Source: an uncultured Oscillospiraceae bacterium
Lineage (GTDB): Bacteria > Bacillota > Clostridia > Oscillospirales > Acutalibacteraceae
Length of the DNA stretch: 23,634 bases
Direction: 5' to 3'
Assembly (NCBI GenBank): GCA_900547305.1
Contig: URGH01000039.1
Span: forward strand, 1 to 23,634
This document shows positions 1 to 5,736 of this stretch, piece by piece. Both the position numbers and the translations under genes were made by a program. The notes beneath the pieces are model-generated. The model made no database searches and was not told the origin of the DNA. It was given only the letters and a program-made list of their open reading frames with translations. Position 1 is the stretch's first letter; every line of letters starts with the position of its first letter.

Positions 1-3
1 GGT

Positions 4-133
4 CAAAGAAAATTCGCGCTCCAAGCGAATATTTTCTTTGGGTACCGCAAGAGTAAGGAGTGCAGTCCGAAAATCTCTGATTTTCGAGCGAGCGGCATTC
101 CCGTCCAAGGCGTGGCGAATTTTTCGCCACGCC
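4..133. repeat. Cluster of three hairpins at the left edge
   Basis: Three inverted repeats lie back to back with no gene. Arms 4-17 and 25-40 pair with a 2-nt bulge. Arms 68-75 and 79-86 form an 8-bp stem (CGAAAATC, loop TCT). Arms 109-119 and 123-133 form a perfect 11-bp GC-rich stem (GGCGTGGCGAA, loop TTT). None is followed by a clear T run, so they are poor intrinsic terminators. The arrangement resembles a dispersed palindromic element, or the structured end of something outside the window. The last stem ends 10 nt before the ribosome site of the next gene and could affect its translation. Confidence 0.5.
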
Positions 134-155
134 TGCAATGTTCGGAGAAAAATAT

Positions 156-671
156 ATGGAATATGAAATCAGGCGCTCCGCGCGCAAAACCGTCGCTTTG
201 GAAATTACCGACCGCGCCGCACTGCTTGTAAGGGCGCCGCTTAAAATGAGCGACCGCGAAATTGAAGGATTTGTTTTGAAATACAGAGGTTGGGCAGAGG
301 AAAAGCTTAAAACCGCGCAAAAAAGAGCCGAGCACGAGCAAAGCATTACCGAGCGTGAAAAGGAGCTGCGCGAAAAAGCCGAACACCTTTTGCCGGAGCT
401 TACGGCAAGGTATTCGGCTGTTATGGGGCTTAAACCCGCATCGGTTAAAATCACGTCCGCCAAAAAGCGCTTCGGCTCCTGCAGCGGAAAAAACGGTATC
501 TGCTTTTCGTGGCGGCTTATGGCGTATCCCCTGCCCGCAATAGAGTATGTTGTGGTGCATGAGCTGGCGCATATTAAGCACCATAATCACAGCGCGGCGT
601 TTTACGCGCTTATTAAGCGGTACATGCCCGATTACAAAAGCCGTCAGGCCCTTTTAAAAAAGCCCGAATAA
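156..671 (+). CDS. YgjP-like (DUF45/M48-type) zinc metallopeptidase
   Basis: A predicted cytoplasmic zinc-dependent peptidase of the YgjP/DUF45 family, 171 residues. The zinc site HELAH is at about residues 135-139, with a third likely ligand His145 in the family pattern HELAHxxxxxH. The N-terminal half is a charged region with the family opening MEYEIRRSARKT. A conserved KKRFGSCSGK stretch precedes the zinc site. I chose the ATG at 156 because GGAGAAA (144-150) sits 8 nt upstream and the family start matches; an in-frame ATG at 138 lies upstream of that ribosome site. There is no signal peptide or membrane segment. It is convergent with the Fur-family gene, whose stop codon begins on the next base. 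Substrate is unknown; the family is poorly characterised, so only the catalytic class is safe. Confidence 0.85.
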   Translation: MEYEIRRSARKTVALEITDRAALLVRAPLKMSDREIEGFVLKYRGWAEEKLKTAQKRAEHEQSITEREKELREKAEHLLPELTARYSAVMGLKPASVKITSAKKRFGSCSGKNGICFSWRLMAYPLPAIEYVVVHELAHIKHHNHSAAFYALIKRYMPDYKSRQALLKKPE

Positions 672-1085
672 TTATTTTTCGGCACAATCGCTGCAAACTC
701 CGTAAAGCACGCTGCCCTCGCAGCGCAAAGCAAAGCCGTGGCTTTTAAGCAAATGCTCCTTTATTTCCCGCATAAATCCGCACTCTAAGTGCATCACCTT
801 TCCGCAGCGAACGCATTTTATATGTATATGCTCGTCGCAATTCTGTCTGCTGCCTATAAATCTGTAAACCGATTTTCGGGTATTTTCATCGGTAAATTTA
901 AGCACCTGCCGCTCTGAGCTTAATCTGTTAAGACAGCGGTAAACGGTAGCGGGATTAACGGCGGCATTTTTTCCTTTTAAATAATTTATAATATCGGCGG
1001 CGCTCGCGGTATCCTCTCCGCGGCTTGCGAGATAATCCAGAATTTCCTTACGCGCCTTTGTGGAATAGCCTTGCTTTTCGGGCAT
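672..1085 (-). CDS. Fur-family metal-dependent transcriptional regulator
   Basis: A DNA-binding repressor of the Fur/PerR/Zur family, 137 residues. The N-terminal winged helix includes the recognition region NPATVYRCLNRL. The C-terminal dimerisation domain has a His-x-His pair (EHIHIKC) and two CxxC pairs, CVRC and CSDC, which normally hold a structural zinc. The regulatory metal (iron, manganese, zinc or peroxide sensing) cannot be decided from sequence alone. I chose the ATG at 1085 because AGGA (complement of 1095-1098) is 9 nt upstream; an ATG at 1091 would be only 3 nt away, and the TTG at 1103 overlaps the ribosome site. A TTGCAA-N17-TATAAT promoter lies just upstream. It is divergent from the SGNH hydrolase, and a palindrome in the shared region may be its own operator. 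Confidence 0.88.
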   Translation of the reverse strand: MPEKQGYSTKARKEILDYLASRGEDTASAADIINYLKGKNAAVNPATVYRCLNRLSSERQVLKFTDENTRKSVYRFIGSRQNCDEHIHIKCVRCGKVMHLECGFMREIKEHLLKSHGFALRCEGSVLYGVCSDCAEK

Positions 1086-1107
1086 AAACATCTGTCCTTT
1101 CAAAAAT

Positions 1108-1136
1108 ATTATAAACTAAAACCCGAAATATTGCAA
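1108..1136 (-). promoter_or_regulatory. Sigma-A-type promoter of the Fur-family gene
   Basis: On the minus strand the -35 TTGCAA (1131-1136) and -10 TATAAT (1108-1113) are separated by 17 nt. The predicted start of transcription is about 15 nt before the ATG at 1085, giving a very short leader. The -35 is embedded in the palindrome TATTGCAATA (1129-1138). Confidence 0.6.
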
Positions 1137-1138
1137 TA
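1129..1138. promoter_or_regulatory. Palindrome between divergent promoters, candidate operator
   Basis: TATTGCAATA is a perfect 10-bp palindrome that covers the -35 of the Fur-family gene and ends 4 nt before the -35 of the hydrolase gene. Its position suits autoregulation by the adjacent Fur-family protein. It does not clearly match the usual Fur or PerR box, so the assignment is speculative. Confidence 0.25.
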
Positions 1139-1142
1139 AGTA

Positions 1143-1171
1143 TTGATTTTACCTTTAATATATATTATAAT
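1143..1171 (+). promoter_or_regulatory. Sigma-A-type promoter of the SGNH hydrolase gene
   Basis: TTGATT (1143-1148) and TATAAT (1166-1171) are 17 nt apart, near consensus. A ribosome site AGGGAAG (1185-1191) follows before the ATG at 1200. The -35 is only 7 nt from the -35 of the oppositely directed Fur-family promoter. Confidence 0.6.
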
Positions 1172-1199
1172 CTAAAAAAAATATAGGGAAGTGCTGTAA

Positions 1200-1982
1200 A
1201 TGGAACTTAAAAACATATTTGATATTGACGGCGAAAAACCGCTTGATAACATACCGTCGGACGGCGGATACACCGCGATATTCCGCACGGTAGCCTGCGT
1301 GGGCGACAGCCTTTCGTCGGGCGAATTTGAGGCGGATAACGGAAATGGCGGCAGCAGCTGGCACGATATGTATGAATATTCGTGGGGTCAGTTTATCGGC
1401 CGTATGTGCGGAAGCAAGGTCTACAATATGTCCCGCGGCGGAATGTCGGCTAAGGAATATTGCGAAACCTTTGCCGATGCAAACGGCTACTGGAACCCGA
1501 AATACGCGTCGCAATGCTACATTATCGCCCTCGGCGTCAACGACCTTTTCGGTCTTAAACAGGATGTCGGCACCTGCGGCGATATTGACTCGGATAATCC
1601 CGAGGATAAAAAAACCTTTGCGTTTTATTACGCACAGATAATAGAAAGGCTGAAAAAAATTCAGCCCCGCGCGAAATTCTTTCTTATGACAATGCCGCGC
1701 GAAAATGACAGCGAACAATCGCGTGAACTTAAAGTAAAGCACCGCGAATTACTCCGTTCATTTGCGGAAAAGTACGATAATACATATGTGATTGATCTGT
1801 TTGAGTACGCCCCCGTATATGATGATGAATTTAAAGAAAAATTCCATATGCGCGGTCATATGAACCCAGCAGGTTACCTGCTTACGGCAAAAATGACGGC
1901 GGCTTATATCGACTTTATAATCCGCCATAATATGCAGGATTTCAAAGAGGTCGGCTTTATAGGCACCGACCTGCACGCTTAA
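1200..1982 (+). CDS. SGNH/GDSL-type hydrolase, cytoplasmic
   Basis: A predicted esterase or lipase-like hydrolase of the SGNH fold, 260 residues. Block I is VACVGDSLSSGE with nucleophile Ser37. Block III is GVND at 112-115 (Asn114), and the C-terminal catalytic His is His220 in GHMNPAGY. A Gly in SRGGMS may supply block II. The residue three before His220, usually Asp in GDSL enzymes, is Met217, so the enzyme probably relies on a Ser-His pair or on another acid. No signal peptide is visible, so it should act inside the cell. It is a single-gene unit: a near-consensus promoter lies upstream and a perfect terminator downstream. Substrate is unknown; deacetylation or deacylation of a sugar or lipid is typical of the fold. 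Confidence 0.85.
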   Translation: MELKNIFDIDGEKPLDNIPSDGGYTAIFRTVACVGDSLSSGEFEADNGNGGSSWHDMYEYSWGQFIGRMCGSKVYNMSRGGMSAKEYCETFADANGYWNPKYASQCYIIALGVNDLFGLKQDVGTCGDIDSDNPEDKKTFAFYYAQIIERLKKIQPRAKFFLMTMPRENDSEQSRELKVKHRELLRSFAEKYDNTYVIDLFEYAPVYDDEFKEKFHMRGHMNPAGYLLTAKMTAAYIDFIIRHNMQDFKEVGFIGTDLHA

Positions 1983-1996
1983 AAACTCCGCACAGT

Positions 1997-2040
1997 AAAT
2001 CGCCCCATCTCCCGTTATTTACGGGAGATGGGGCGATTTT
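1997..2040. terminator. Rho-independent terminator with a perfect 19-bp stem
   Basis: Arms 1997-2015 and 2021-2039 are fully complementary, GC-rich in the centre, with loop TATTT. On the plus strand the stem ends in ATTTT. It follows the hydrolase stop by 14 nt. It also sits 26 nt beyond the mazF stop on the other strand, so it can insulate both convergent genes. Confidence 0.85.
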
Positions 2041-2065
2041 GACATATAAGCTATAGCCGAAGCTA

Positions 2066-2410
2066 TCAGTTAAGCCCGAAGCTTACCGACAGAGCCTTAT
2101 CCACAAGCCCCATGGAACCGTTATCAAGGCAGCCCATTTTTTCTTTAAGGCGCTGTTTATCTATGGTTCTTACCTGCTCCAATAAAACTATCGAATCCTT
2201 GGCAAGCCCGCAGCCGTCGGCGTTTACGGAAATATGCGTAGGAAGATTGGTTTTATCGCGCTGGCTGGTTATTGCGGCGGCTATAACCGTAGGGCTGTAT
2301 TTATTGCCCACATCGTTCTGTATTATAAGTACAGGTCGCACGCCGCCTTGCTCGGAGCCCACAACAGGGCTTAAATCGGCATAGTATATTTCTCCCCGCT
2401 TTATATTCAT
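2066..2410 (-). CDS. MazF/PemK-family endoribonuclease toxin (EndoA type)
   Basis: A predicted sequence-specific mRNA interferase, 114 residues, the usual size of Bacillus EndoA/MazF (about 116). It opens MNIKRGEIYYADLSP. The RNA-cutting residues known in this family are present: Arg25 in GGVRP and Thr48 in AAITSQ, so the protein should be active. The ribosome site GGAG (complement of 2423-2426) is 12 nt before the ATG. No antitoxin reading frame lies directly upstream: 2411-2607 contains none, and the next gene on this strand is an XRE regulator, not a MazE/EndoAI-type protein. Solitary MazF genes, often beside alr, are common in Clostridia; here alr is also absent. Its antitoxin may be elsewhere. 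Confidence 0.9.
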   Translation of the reverse strand: MNIKRGEIYYADLSPVVGSEQGGVRPVLIIQNDVGNKYSPTVIAAAITSQRDKTNLPTHISVNADGCGLAKDSIVLLEQVRTIDKQRLKEKMGCLDNGSMGLVDKALSVSFGLN

Positions 2411-2440
2411 TTTTATTTCACACTCCGCTTAAATACTGGT

Positions 2441-2466
2441 AGGTTCGGCTCTCACCAGCCTAACCT
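2441..2466 (-). other. Hairpin in the mazF upstream region
   Basis: AGGTTCGGCT (2441-2450) pairs with AGCCTAACCT (2457-2466) over 10 bp with one mismatch. It lies about 30 nt before the mazF start, so it would fold in the mazF leader RNA. The rest of 2411-2607 is AT-rich with no reading frame; I see no confident promoter there. Confidence 0.4.
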
Positions 2467-2607
2467 GATTTTATTTTTACCTGTATTTACAGAATTTAAT
2501 CAAACAAAATTTATTTGTCCGATAACATTTTATGTTTTTCCATGCGGATTGTTACACAAGTATGATACATAGCGGGCGGGTCGGGAAACAGTAAATCGGG
2601 GCATGTT

Positions 2608-2853
2608 CTATATTTCATCCAAAAGCCTTATAACAGAGCATTTAAGCACCCTTGCAAGGTGCACAAGCTCAATGTCGGTTACAAATCTTTTGCCGCATTC
2701 TATTCTCTGAACGGCGTTTTTATCTATATCCAACCCGTCAAGCTGCAATAAATCGGCAAGTTTACGTTGGGAAATATTCATTTCTTTTCGTAAAACATAT
2801 ATATTTTTACCGCAAATATTATTTAACCCCTCTGAATTTTTGTTTATAAACAT
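2608..2853 (-). CDS. XRE/Cro-type small HTH repressor
   Basis: A DNA-binding protein of 81 residues that is almost entirely one HTH_XRE domain. It starts with an alpha-helix (NIYVLRKEM), followed by the helix-turn-helix NISQRKLADLLQ and the recognition region KNAVQRIECGKR, and ends with a leucine-rich helix (LVHLARVLKCSVIRLL). I chose the ATG at 2853 because AAAAGGAG (GGAG at complement of 2863-2866) is 9 nt upstream; a longer reading would start inside the regulatory region. It is divergent from the TM2 gene. The shared 105-nt region carries two matching 19-bp inverted repeats that overlap both promoters, so it most likely represses both itself and the TM2 gene. Lack of a sensor domain suggests control by level or by a partner protein. 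Confidence 0.85.
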   Translation of the reverse strand: MFINKNSEGLNNICGKNIYVLRKEMNISQRKLADLLQLDGLDIDKNAVQRIECGKRFVTDIELVHLARVLKCSVIRLLDEI

Positions 2854-2869
2854 ATATTTTTTCTCCTTT

Positions 2870-2888
2870 TGACATTTAGTGCTTGTCA
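2870..2888. promoter_or_regulatory. Operator A of the XRE/TM2 divergent region
   Basis: TGACATTTAGTGCTTGTCA is an inverted repeat with TGACA/TGTCA arms. Read on the minus strand it matches operator B at 16 of 19 positions. It contains the whole -35 (TTGTCA, 2883-2888) of the TM2 promoter and lies just before the XRE ribosome site, at the expected start of the XRE transcript. Confidence 0.6.
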
Positions 2889-2911
2889 ACAGAAAAATTA
2901 TATGCTATAAT
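2883..2911 (+). promoter_or_regulatory. Strong extended -10 promoter of the TM2 gene
   Basis: TTGTCA (2883-2888), 17-nt spacer and TATAAT (2906-2911) with an upstream TGC extended -10. This is among the strongest promoter-like sequences in the window, as expected of a gene normally held off by a repressor. Confidence 0.7.
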
Positions 2912-2925
2912 AAATTAAAATATGA
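2897..2925 (-). promoter_or_regulatory. Probable XRE gene promoter
   Basis: On the minus strand TATAAT lies at 2897-2902. The -35 position (about 2920-2925, TCATAT) is poor and falls in operator B. The two opposed -10 boxes are only 3 nt apart, so the divergent promoters overlap and compete. Confidence 0.4.
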
Positions 2926-2942
2926 CATTCACTGAATGTCAT
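2922..2942. promoter_or_regulatory. Operator B of the XRE/TM2 divergent region
   Basis: ATGACATTC and GAATGTCAT are perfect 9-bp arms around ACT. The site begins just after the predicted start of TM2 transcription (about 2918) and overlaps the weak -35 of the XRE promoter. Its centre is 53 bp from that of operator A, about five helical turns. Confidence 0.65.
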
Positions 2943-2958
2943 TTGTGGAGGGAATAAT

Positions 2959-3339
2959 ATGGAAACAACGGAAAAAACAAAATTTTGTAAGCATTGCGGC
3001 GCAAAAATACCCGAAGACGCCGTTCTTTGTACTGCCTGCGGCAGGCAGGTAGAAAAGCTGGAGGGTGAAAATTCCCCCAATATAATTATTAACAATTCAA
3101 ATTCCTCGCAAAATGTAAATACAAATACCAATGTGGGCGGTTTCGTTGCGGGCAAGCTGCGTAACAAGTGGGTGGCGCTGGCTCTCTGTGTTTTCGGCGG
3201 ATTTTTCGGTCTTCATAAATTTTACGAGGGTAAAATCGGAATGGGAATACTCTATATATGTACTTTGGGGTTATTCTATATCGGACCGATAGTTGATTTT
3301 ATAGTTATTCTTACAAAGCCCAATCCGTATATACCGTGA
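2959..3339 (+). CDS. Zinc-ribbon and TM2-domain membrane protein
   Basis: A 126-residue membrane protein. Residues 9-31 form a zinc ribbon, with Cys10, Cys13, Cys24 and Cys27 (CxxC-x10-CxxC). Residues about 40-65 are an Asn/Ser-rich linker. The C-terminal TM2 domain has two hydrophobic spans (about 71-90 and 96-119) with the typical FFGLHKFYEGKIGMGI turn and a following Asp. Ribosome site GGAGGG (2947-2952) is 6 nt before the ATG. TM2 proteins are widespread but mostly uncharacterised; the soluble zinc ribbon may bind protein or nucleic acid near the membrane. It is transcribed alone from a strong promoter flanked by XRE operators, so it is probably induced under a specific condition. Confidence 0.85.
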   Translation: METTEKTKFCKHCGAKIPEDAVLCTACGRQVEKLEGENSPNIIINNSNSSQNVNTNTNVGGFVAGKLRNKWVALALCVFGGFFGLHKFYEGKIGMGILYICTLGLFYIGPIVDFIVILTKPNPYIP

Positions 3340-3447
3340 TATTAAAGGCATAGCCCTTTAATATATGCCGGCTTTGCCGGTTTCTTATACAGAACCCCTT
3401 ATCTGTATAAGAGAATATGCCGGGAGCGTTTATCTCCCGGCATATTT
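3339..3447 (+). terminator. Hairpins after the TM2 gene, last one terminator-like
   Basis: Successive stems occur at 3339-3348/3355-3364, 3368-3372/3376-3380, 3384-3392/3403-3411 and 3414-3426/3434-3446. The last has a perfect 13-bp stem (AATATGCCGGGAG) and is followed by TGTT, the best terminator candidate. The remaining bases to 3530 are AT-rich with no gene. Confidence 0.55.
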
Positions 3448-3530
3448 GTTAAAGACTCCCTTTTTTGTGTTAGCAAATAGAAGGGTATTTAAACAAGTTT
3501 GAAAATTTTATGGTAATTTAGTCCGTAACA

Positions 3531-3648
3531 ACCCCTCCGTCATAGCTTACGCATGACACCTCCCCTTACACAGGGGAGGCAGTCAGGCTCCCTTCTTTTC
3601 GGCTTCGCCGAAACAGAGGGGAGCTGTCAGCGTGGCTGACTGAGGGGT
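3531..3648. repeat. MITE-like palindromic repeat, copy 1
   Basis: A 118-bp element with 12-bp terminal inverted repeats, ACCCCTCCGTCA (3531-3542) and TGACTGAGGGGT (3637-3648), one mismatch. Internal stems include CCTCCCC/GGGGAGG (3559-3565/3573-3579), a hairpin around GGCTTCGCC and GTCAGC/GCTGAC (3626-3631/3635-3640). It has no coding capacity. Related ends recur after carB at 23430-23634, so it belongs to a dispersed family. Confidence 0.65.
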
Positions 3649-3656
3649 ATTTTTCT

Positions 3657-3684
3657 AACATCTAATATCTAACGTCTAATATCT
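3657..3684. repeat. Two 14-bp tandem repeats at the MATE gene end
   Basis: AACATCTAATATCT (3657-3670) is followed directly by AACGTCTAATATCT (3671-3684), one mismatch. Read on the minus strand the repeats encode the last residues of the MATE protein and its stop codon. Confidence 0.7.
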
Positions 3685-5029
3685 GATTTTTGATTTGCTC
3701 GTTTTTTTCCCTAGCCGTTATAATCACAAATGCTGCGGCGCATATTATTGCCGAAAGCAGCGACCCCGCCGCGGTGGCAAGCCCCATTGGGTAGAGCGTT
3801 TCGGGGAACATTGAAGACATTAAATAAGAGCCGGGAACGCGCGCAAGCAGTATTGCGATTATATTGTGCATAAACGAAATTCCCGATTTGCCGCAGGCGC
3901 AGAAATACCCGCTGAACGCAAAGTGTATTCCGGCGAAAAGGCAATCCCACGCATAGCCGCGCAGGTACTCGCCGCCAAGCCTTGTAACCACCGCGCTGTC
4001 GGTAAAAAGCGATACCGCGCCGTCCGCTAAAAACTGCATAATAACCGCCGCCGTGCCGCCGAAGCCCGCAGCAATAAAGATTGCGTAAAGCAGCGTTTTT
4101 TTGGCGCGGTCTGGCTTTTGTGCCCCGATATTCTGCGCGCCGAGCGCCGAAACGGCGGAAAGCATAGAAGACGGCACAAGAAATAAAAAGCCGATTATTT
4201 TTTCAACAATTCCCACCGCTGCTGCGTCGTTAAGCCCGCGGCGGTTTGCAATTACGGTAATTACCATAAAAGCAATTTGAATAAATCCGTCCTGCATGGC
4301 AACGGGCACGCCTATTTTTAAAATTTTCCCGGTTATTTGCTTATCGGGCTTTAAGTCCGCTTTTTTTAGCGCAAAGTCGGCTTTGCGCCTTTTTGCGAAA
4401 ATAAGCGATATAACAACACTTACAGCCTGGGAAAGCGTTGTGCCGAGCGCCGCTCCCGCGGGACCCATACCGAGGGCGCCTATAAACAGGTAATCGAGCG
4501 CTATATTAGCAGCACAGGCAATCGCTATAAAATACATGGGGCTTTTACTATCCCCCATACCGCGGAAAACGGCGCTTATAATATTATACGCTGTTATAAA
4601 CGGTATGCCTATAAAGCAGATTGTAAGGTAATCCACCGTGCCCATCGCGGCGTCTGCGGGGGTTGAAACAGCGGAAACTATGGCGCTGCGCAAAATAAGC
4701 AGTAAAAATGTCAGCACTAAGGAAAGCCCCATAAACAGCGTTACGGTGTTGCCAGTAAAAAGCGCCGCTTTGCGGCTGTCCTTTCCGCCCACTGCCTGAC
4801 CTATATTTACCGTGGCACCCATGGCAAGCCCCACTATCATTACCGTTAACATATGCATAACCTGCGAGCCGACGGAAACCGCGGTAGTATCGGCAACGCT
4901 GCCGAACTGACCTATTATGAGCAGATCCGCCATTCCGTAAAGGGTTTGCAGGAAAAAAGATAAAAGGTACGGCAGCGAGAAGAACAAAAGGTTCTTCATA
5001 ACGCTGCCGCTTGTAAGCTCCCGTTTCAT
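3662..5029 (-). CDS. MATE-family multidrug/cation efflux transporter
   Basis: An inner-membrane antiporter of the MATE family, 455 residues, the usual length, with about twelve hydrophobic spans in two homologous halves. The N-terminal half has the family pattern around LYGMADLLIIGQFG and the G-rich AMGATVNIGQAVG. The second half repeats it (VGIVEKIIGFLF, ALGAQNIGAQKPDRA). The family drives export of organic cations or metabolites with Na+ or H+. Its ATG is 8 nt after the livF stop, and GGAGG inside the last livF codons can serve as its ribosome site, so it is probably cotranscribed with the ABC importer. The C-terminal tail QILDVRY is encoded by tandem repeats abutting a MITE-like element and is probably an acquired end. 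Substrate unknown. Confidence 0.9.
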   Translation of the reverse strand: MKRELTSGSVMKNLLFFSLPYLLSFFLQTLYGMADLLIIGQFGSVADTTAVSVGSQVMHMLTVMIVGLAMGATVNIGQAVGGKDSRKAALFTGNTVTLFMGLSLVLTFLLLILRSAIVSAVSTPADAAMGTVDYLTICFIGIPFITAYNIISAVFRGMGDSKSPMYFIAIACAANIALDYLFIGALGMGPAGAALGTTLSQAVSVVISLIFAKRRKADFALKKADLKPDKQITGKILKIGVPVAMQDGFIQIAFMVITVIANRRGLNDAAAVGIVEKIIGFLFLVPSSMLSAVSALGAQNIGAQKPDRAKKTLLYAIFIAAGFGGTAAVIMQFLADGAVSLFTDSAVVTRLGGEYLRGYAWDCLFAGIHFAFSGYFCACGKSGISFMHNIIAILLARVPGSYLMSSMFPETLYPMGLATAAGSLLSAIICAAAFVIITAREKNEQIKNQILDVRY

Positions 5030-5037
5030 ACAGAGGC

Positions 5038-5736
5038 TTAACCTCCGAGGTAAGCTTTTTTAACCGAGTCGCTTTGTGCAAGCTCTGCGCCGGTGCCCGA
5101 AAGGGTAATTCTGCCCGATTCAAGAACATAAGCGCGATCGGCTATTCTGAGTGCCATTTCTGCGTTCTGTTCAACCAAAAGAATGGTAGTGCCCGCCTCG
5201 TGCAGTTCTTTGATTATATCAAATATCTGCTGAACAAGTATAGGCGCCAGACCCATTGAGGGTTCGTCGAGCATTAAGAGCTTGGGTTTACTCATAAGCG
5301 CCCTGCCCATGGCGAGCATTTGCTGCTCGCCGCCCGAAAGCGTGCCGGCAATCTGATTTTTGCGGTGTTTAAGGCGCGGGAAACGCTCAAAAACATCCGC
5401 TATGCCGTCTTTCACATAGCCCGGCTGTGTATAAGCGCCCATTTCAAGGTTTTCAAGCACGGTCATATGCAAAAATATTCGTCTGCCCTCGGGAACGTGC
5501 GCCAAACCCTTTGATACAAGCTTGTGCGCCTCGGCATGGGTAATATCTTCGTTCATAAGGGTAATACTGCCGGTTTTTGAGTGCATAAGCCCCGAAATGG
5601 TTTTAAGGGTGGTTGACTTGCCCGCGCCGTTTGCGCCTATAAGGGCTACAATTTCATCCTCGTGCACCTCAAGCGAAATGCCTTTAAGCGCGTGAATATT
5701 GCCGTAATAAACGTTTATATCATTTACTTTCAGCAT
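5038..5736 (-). CDS. livF: Branched-chain amino-acid ABC transporter ATPase LivF
   Basis: One of two cytoplasmic ATPases of a hydrophobic/branched-chain amino-acid importer, 232 residues. Walker A GANGAGKS is at 34-41, the signature is LSGGEQQ and Walker B is LLMLDEP, followed by the LivF hallmark SMGLAPILV. I chose the ATG at 5736 (MLKVNDINVYYG), which matches the family start and has GGAGG (complement of 5746-5750) 9 nt upstream; a longer reading would extend far into livG. It overlaps the livG end by 17 nt, indicating translational coupling. Followed closely by the MATE gene. Confidence 0.95.
   Translation of the reverse strand: MLKVNDINVYYGNIHALKGISLEVHEDEIVALIGANGAGKSTTLKTISGLMHSKTGSITLMNEDITHAEAHKLVSKGLAHVPEGRRIFLHMTVLENLEMGAYTQPGYVKDGIADVFERFPRLKHRKNQIAGTLSGGEQQMLAMGRALMSKPKLLMLDEPSMGLAPILVQQIFDIIKELHEAGTTILLVEQNAEMALRIADRAYVLESGRITLSGTGAELAQSDSVKKAYLGG

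Noticed and set aside
3..590. Long minus-strand frame opposite the metallopeptidase gene
   Set aside because: It is the complement of a clear family member with a zinc motif; its own translation has no recognisable features.
660..682. Bidirectional terminator at the touching stop codons of the metallopeptidase and Fur-family genes
   Set aside because: Only a 5-bp stem (CCGAA/TTCGG) with a 9-nt AT loop is possible; too weak to call.
3531..3648. CRISPR array
   Set aside because: The repeats are nested inverted repeats, not evenly spaced direct repeats with unique spacers.
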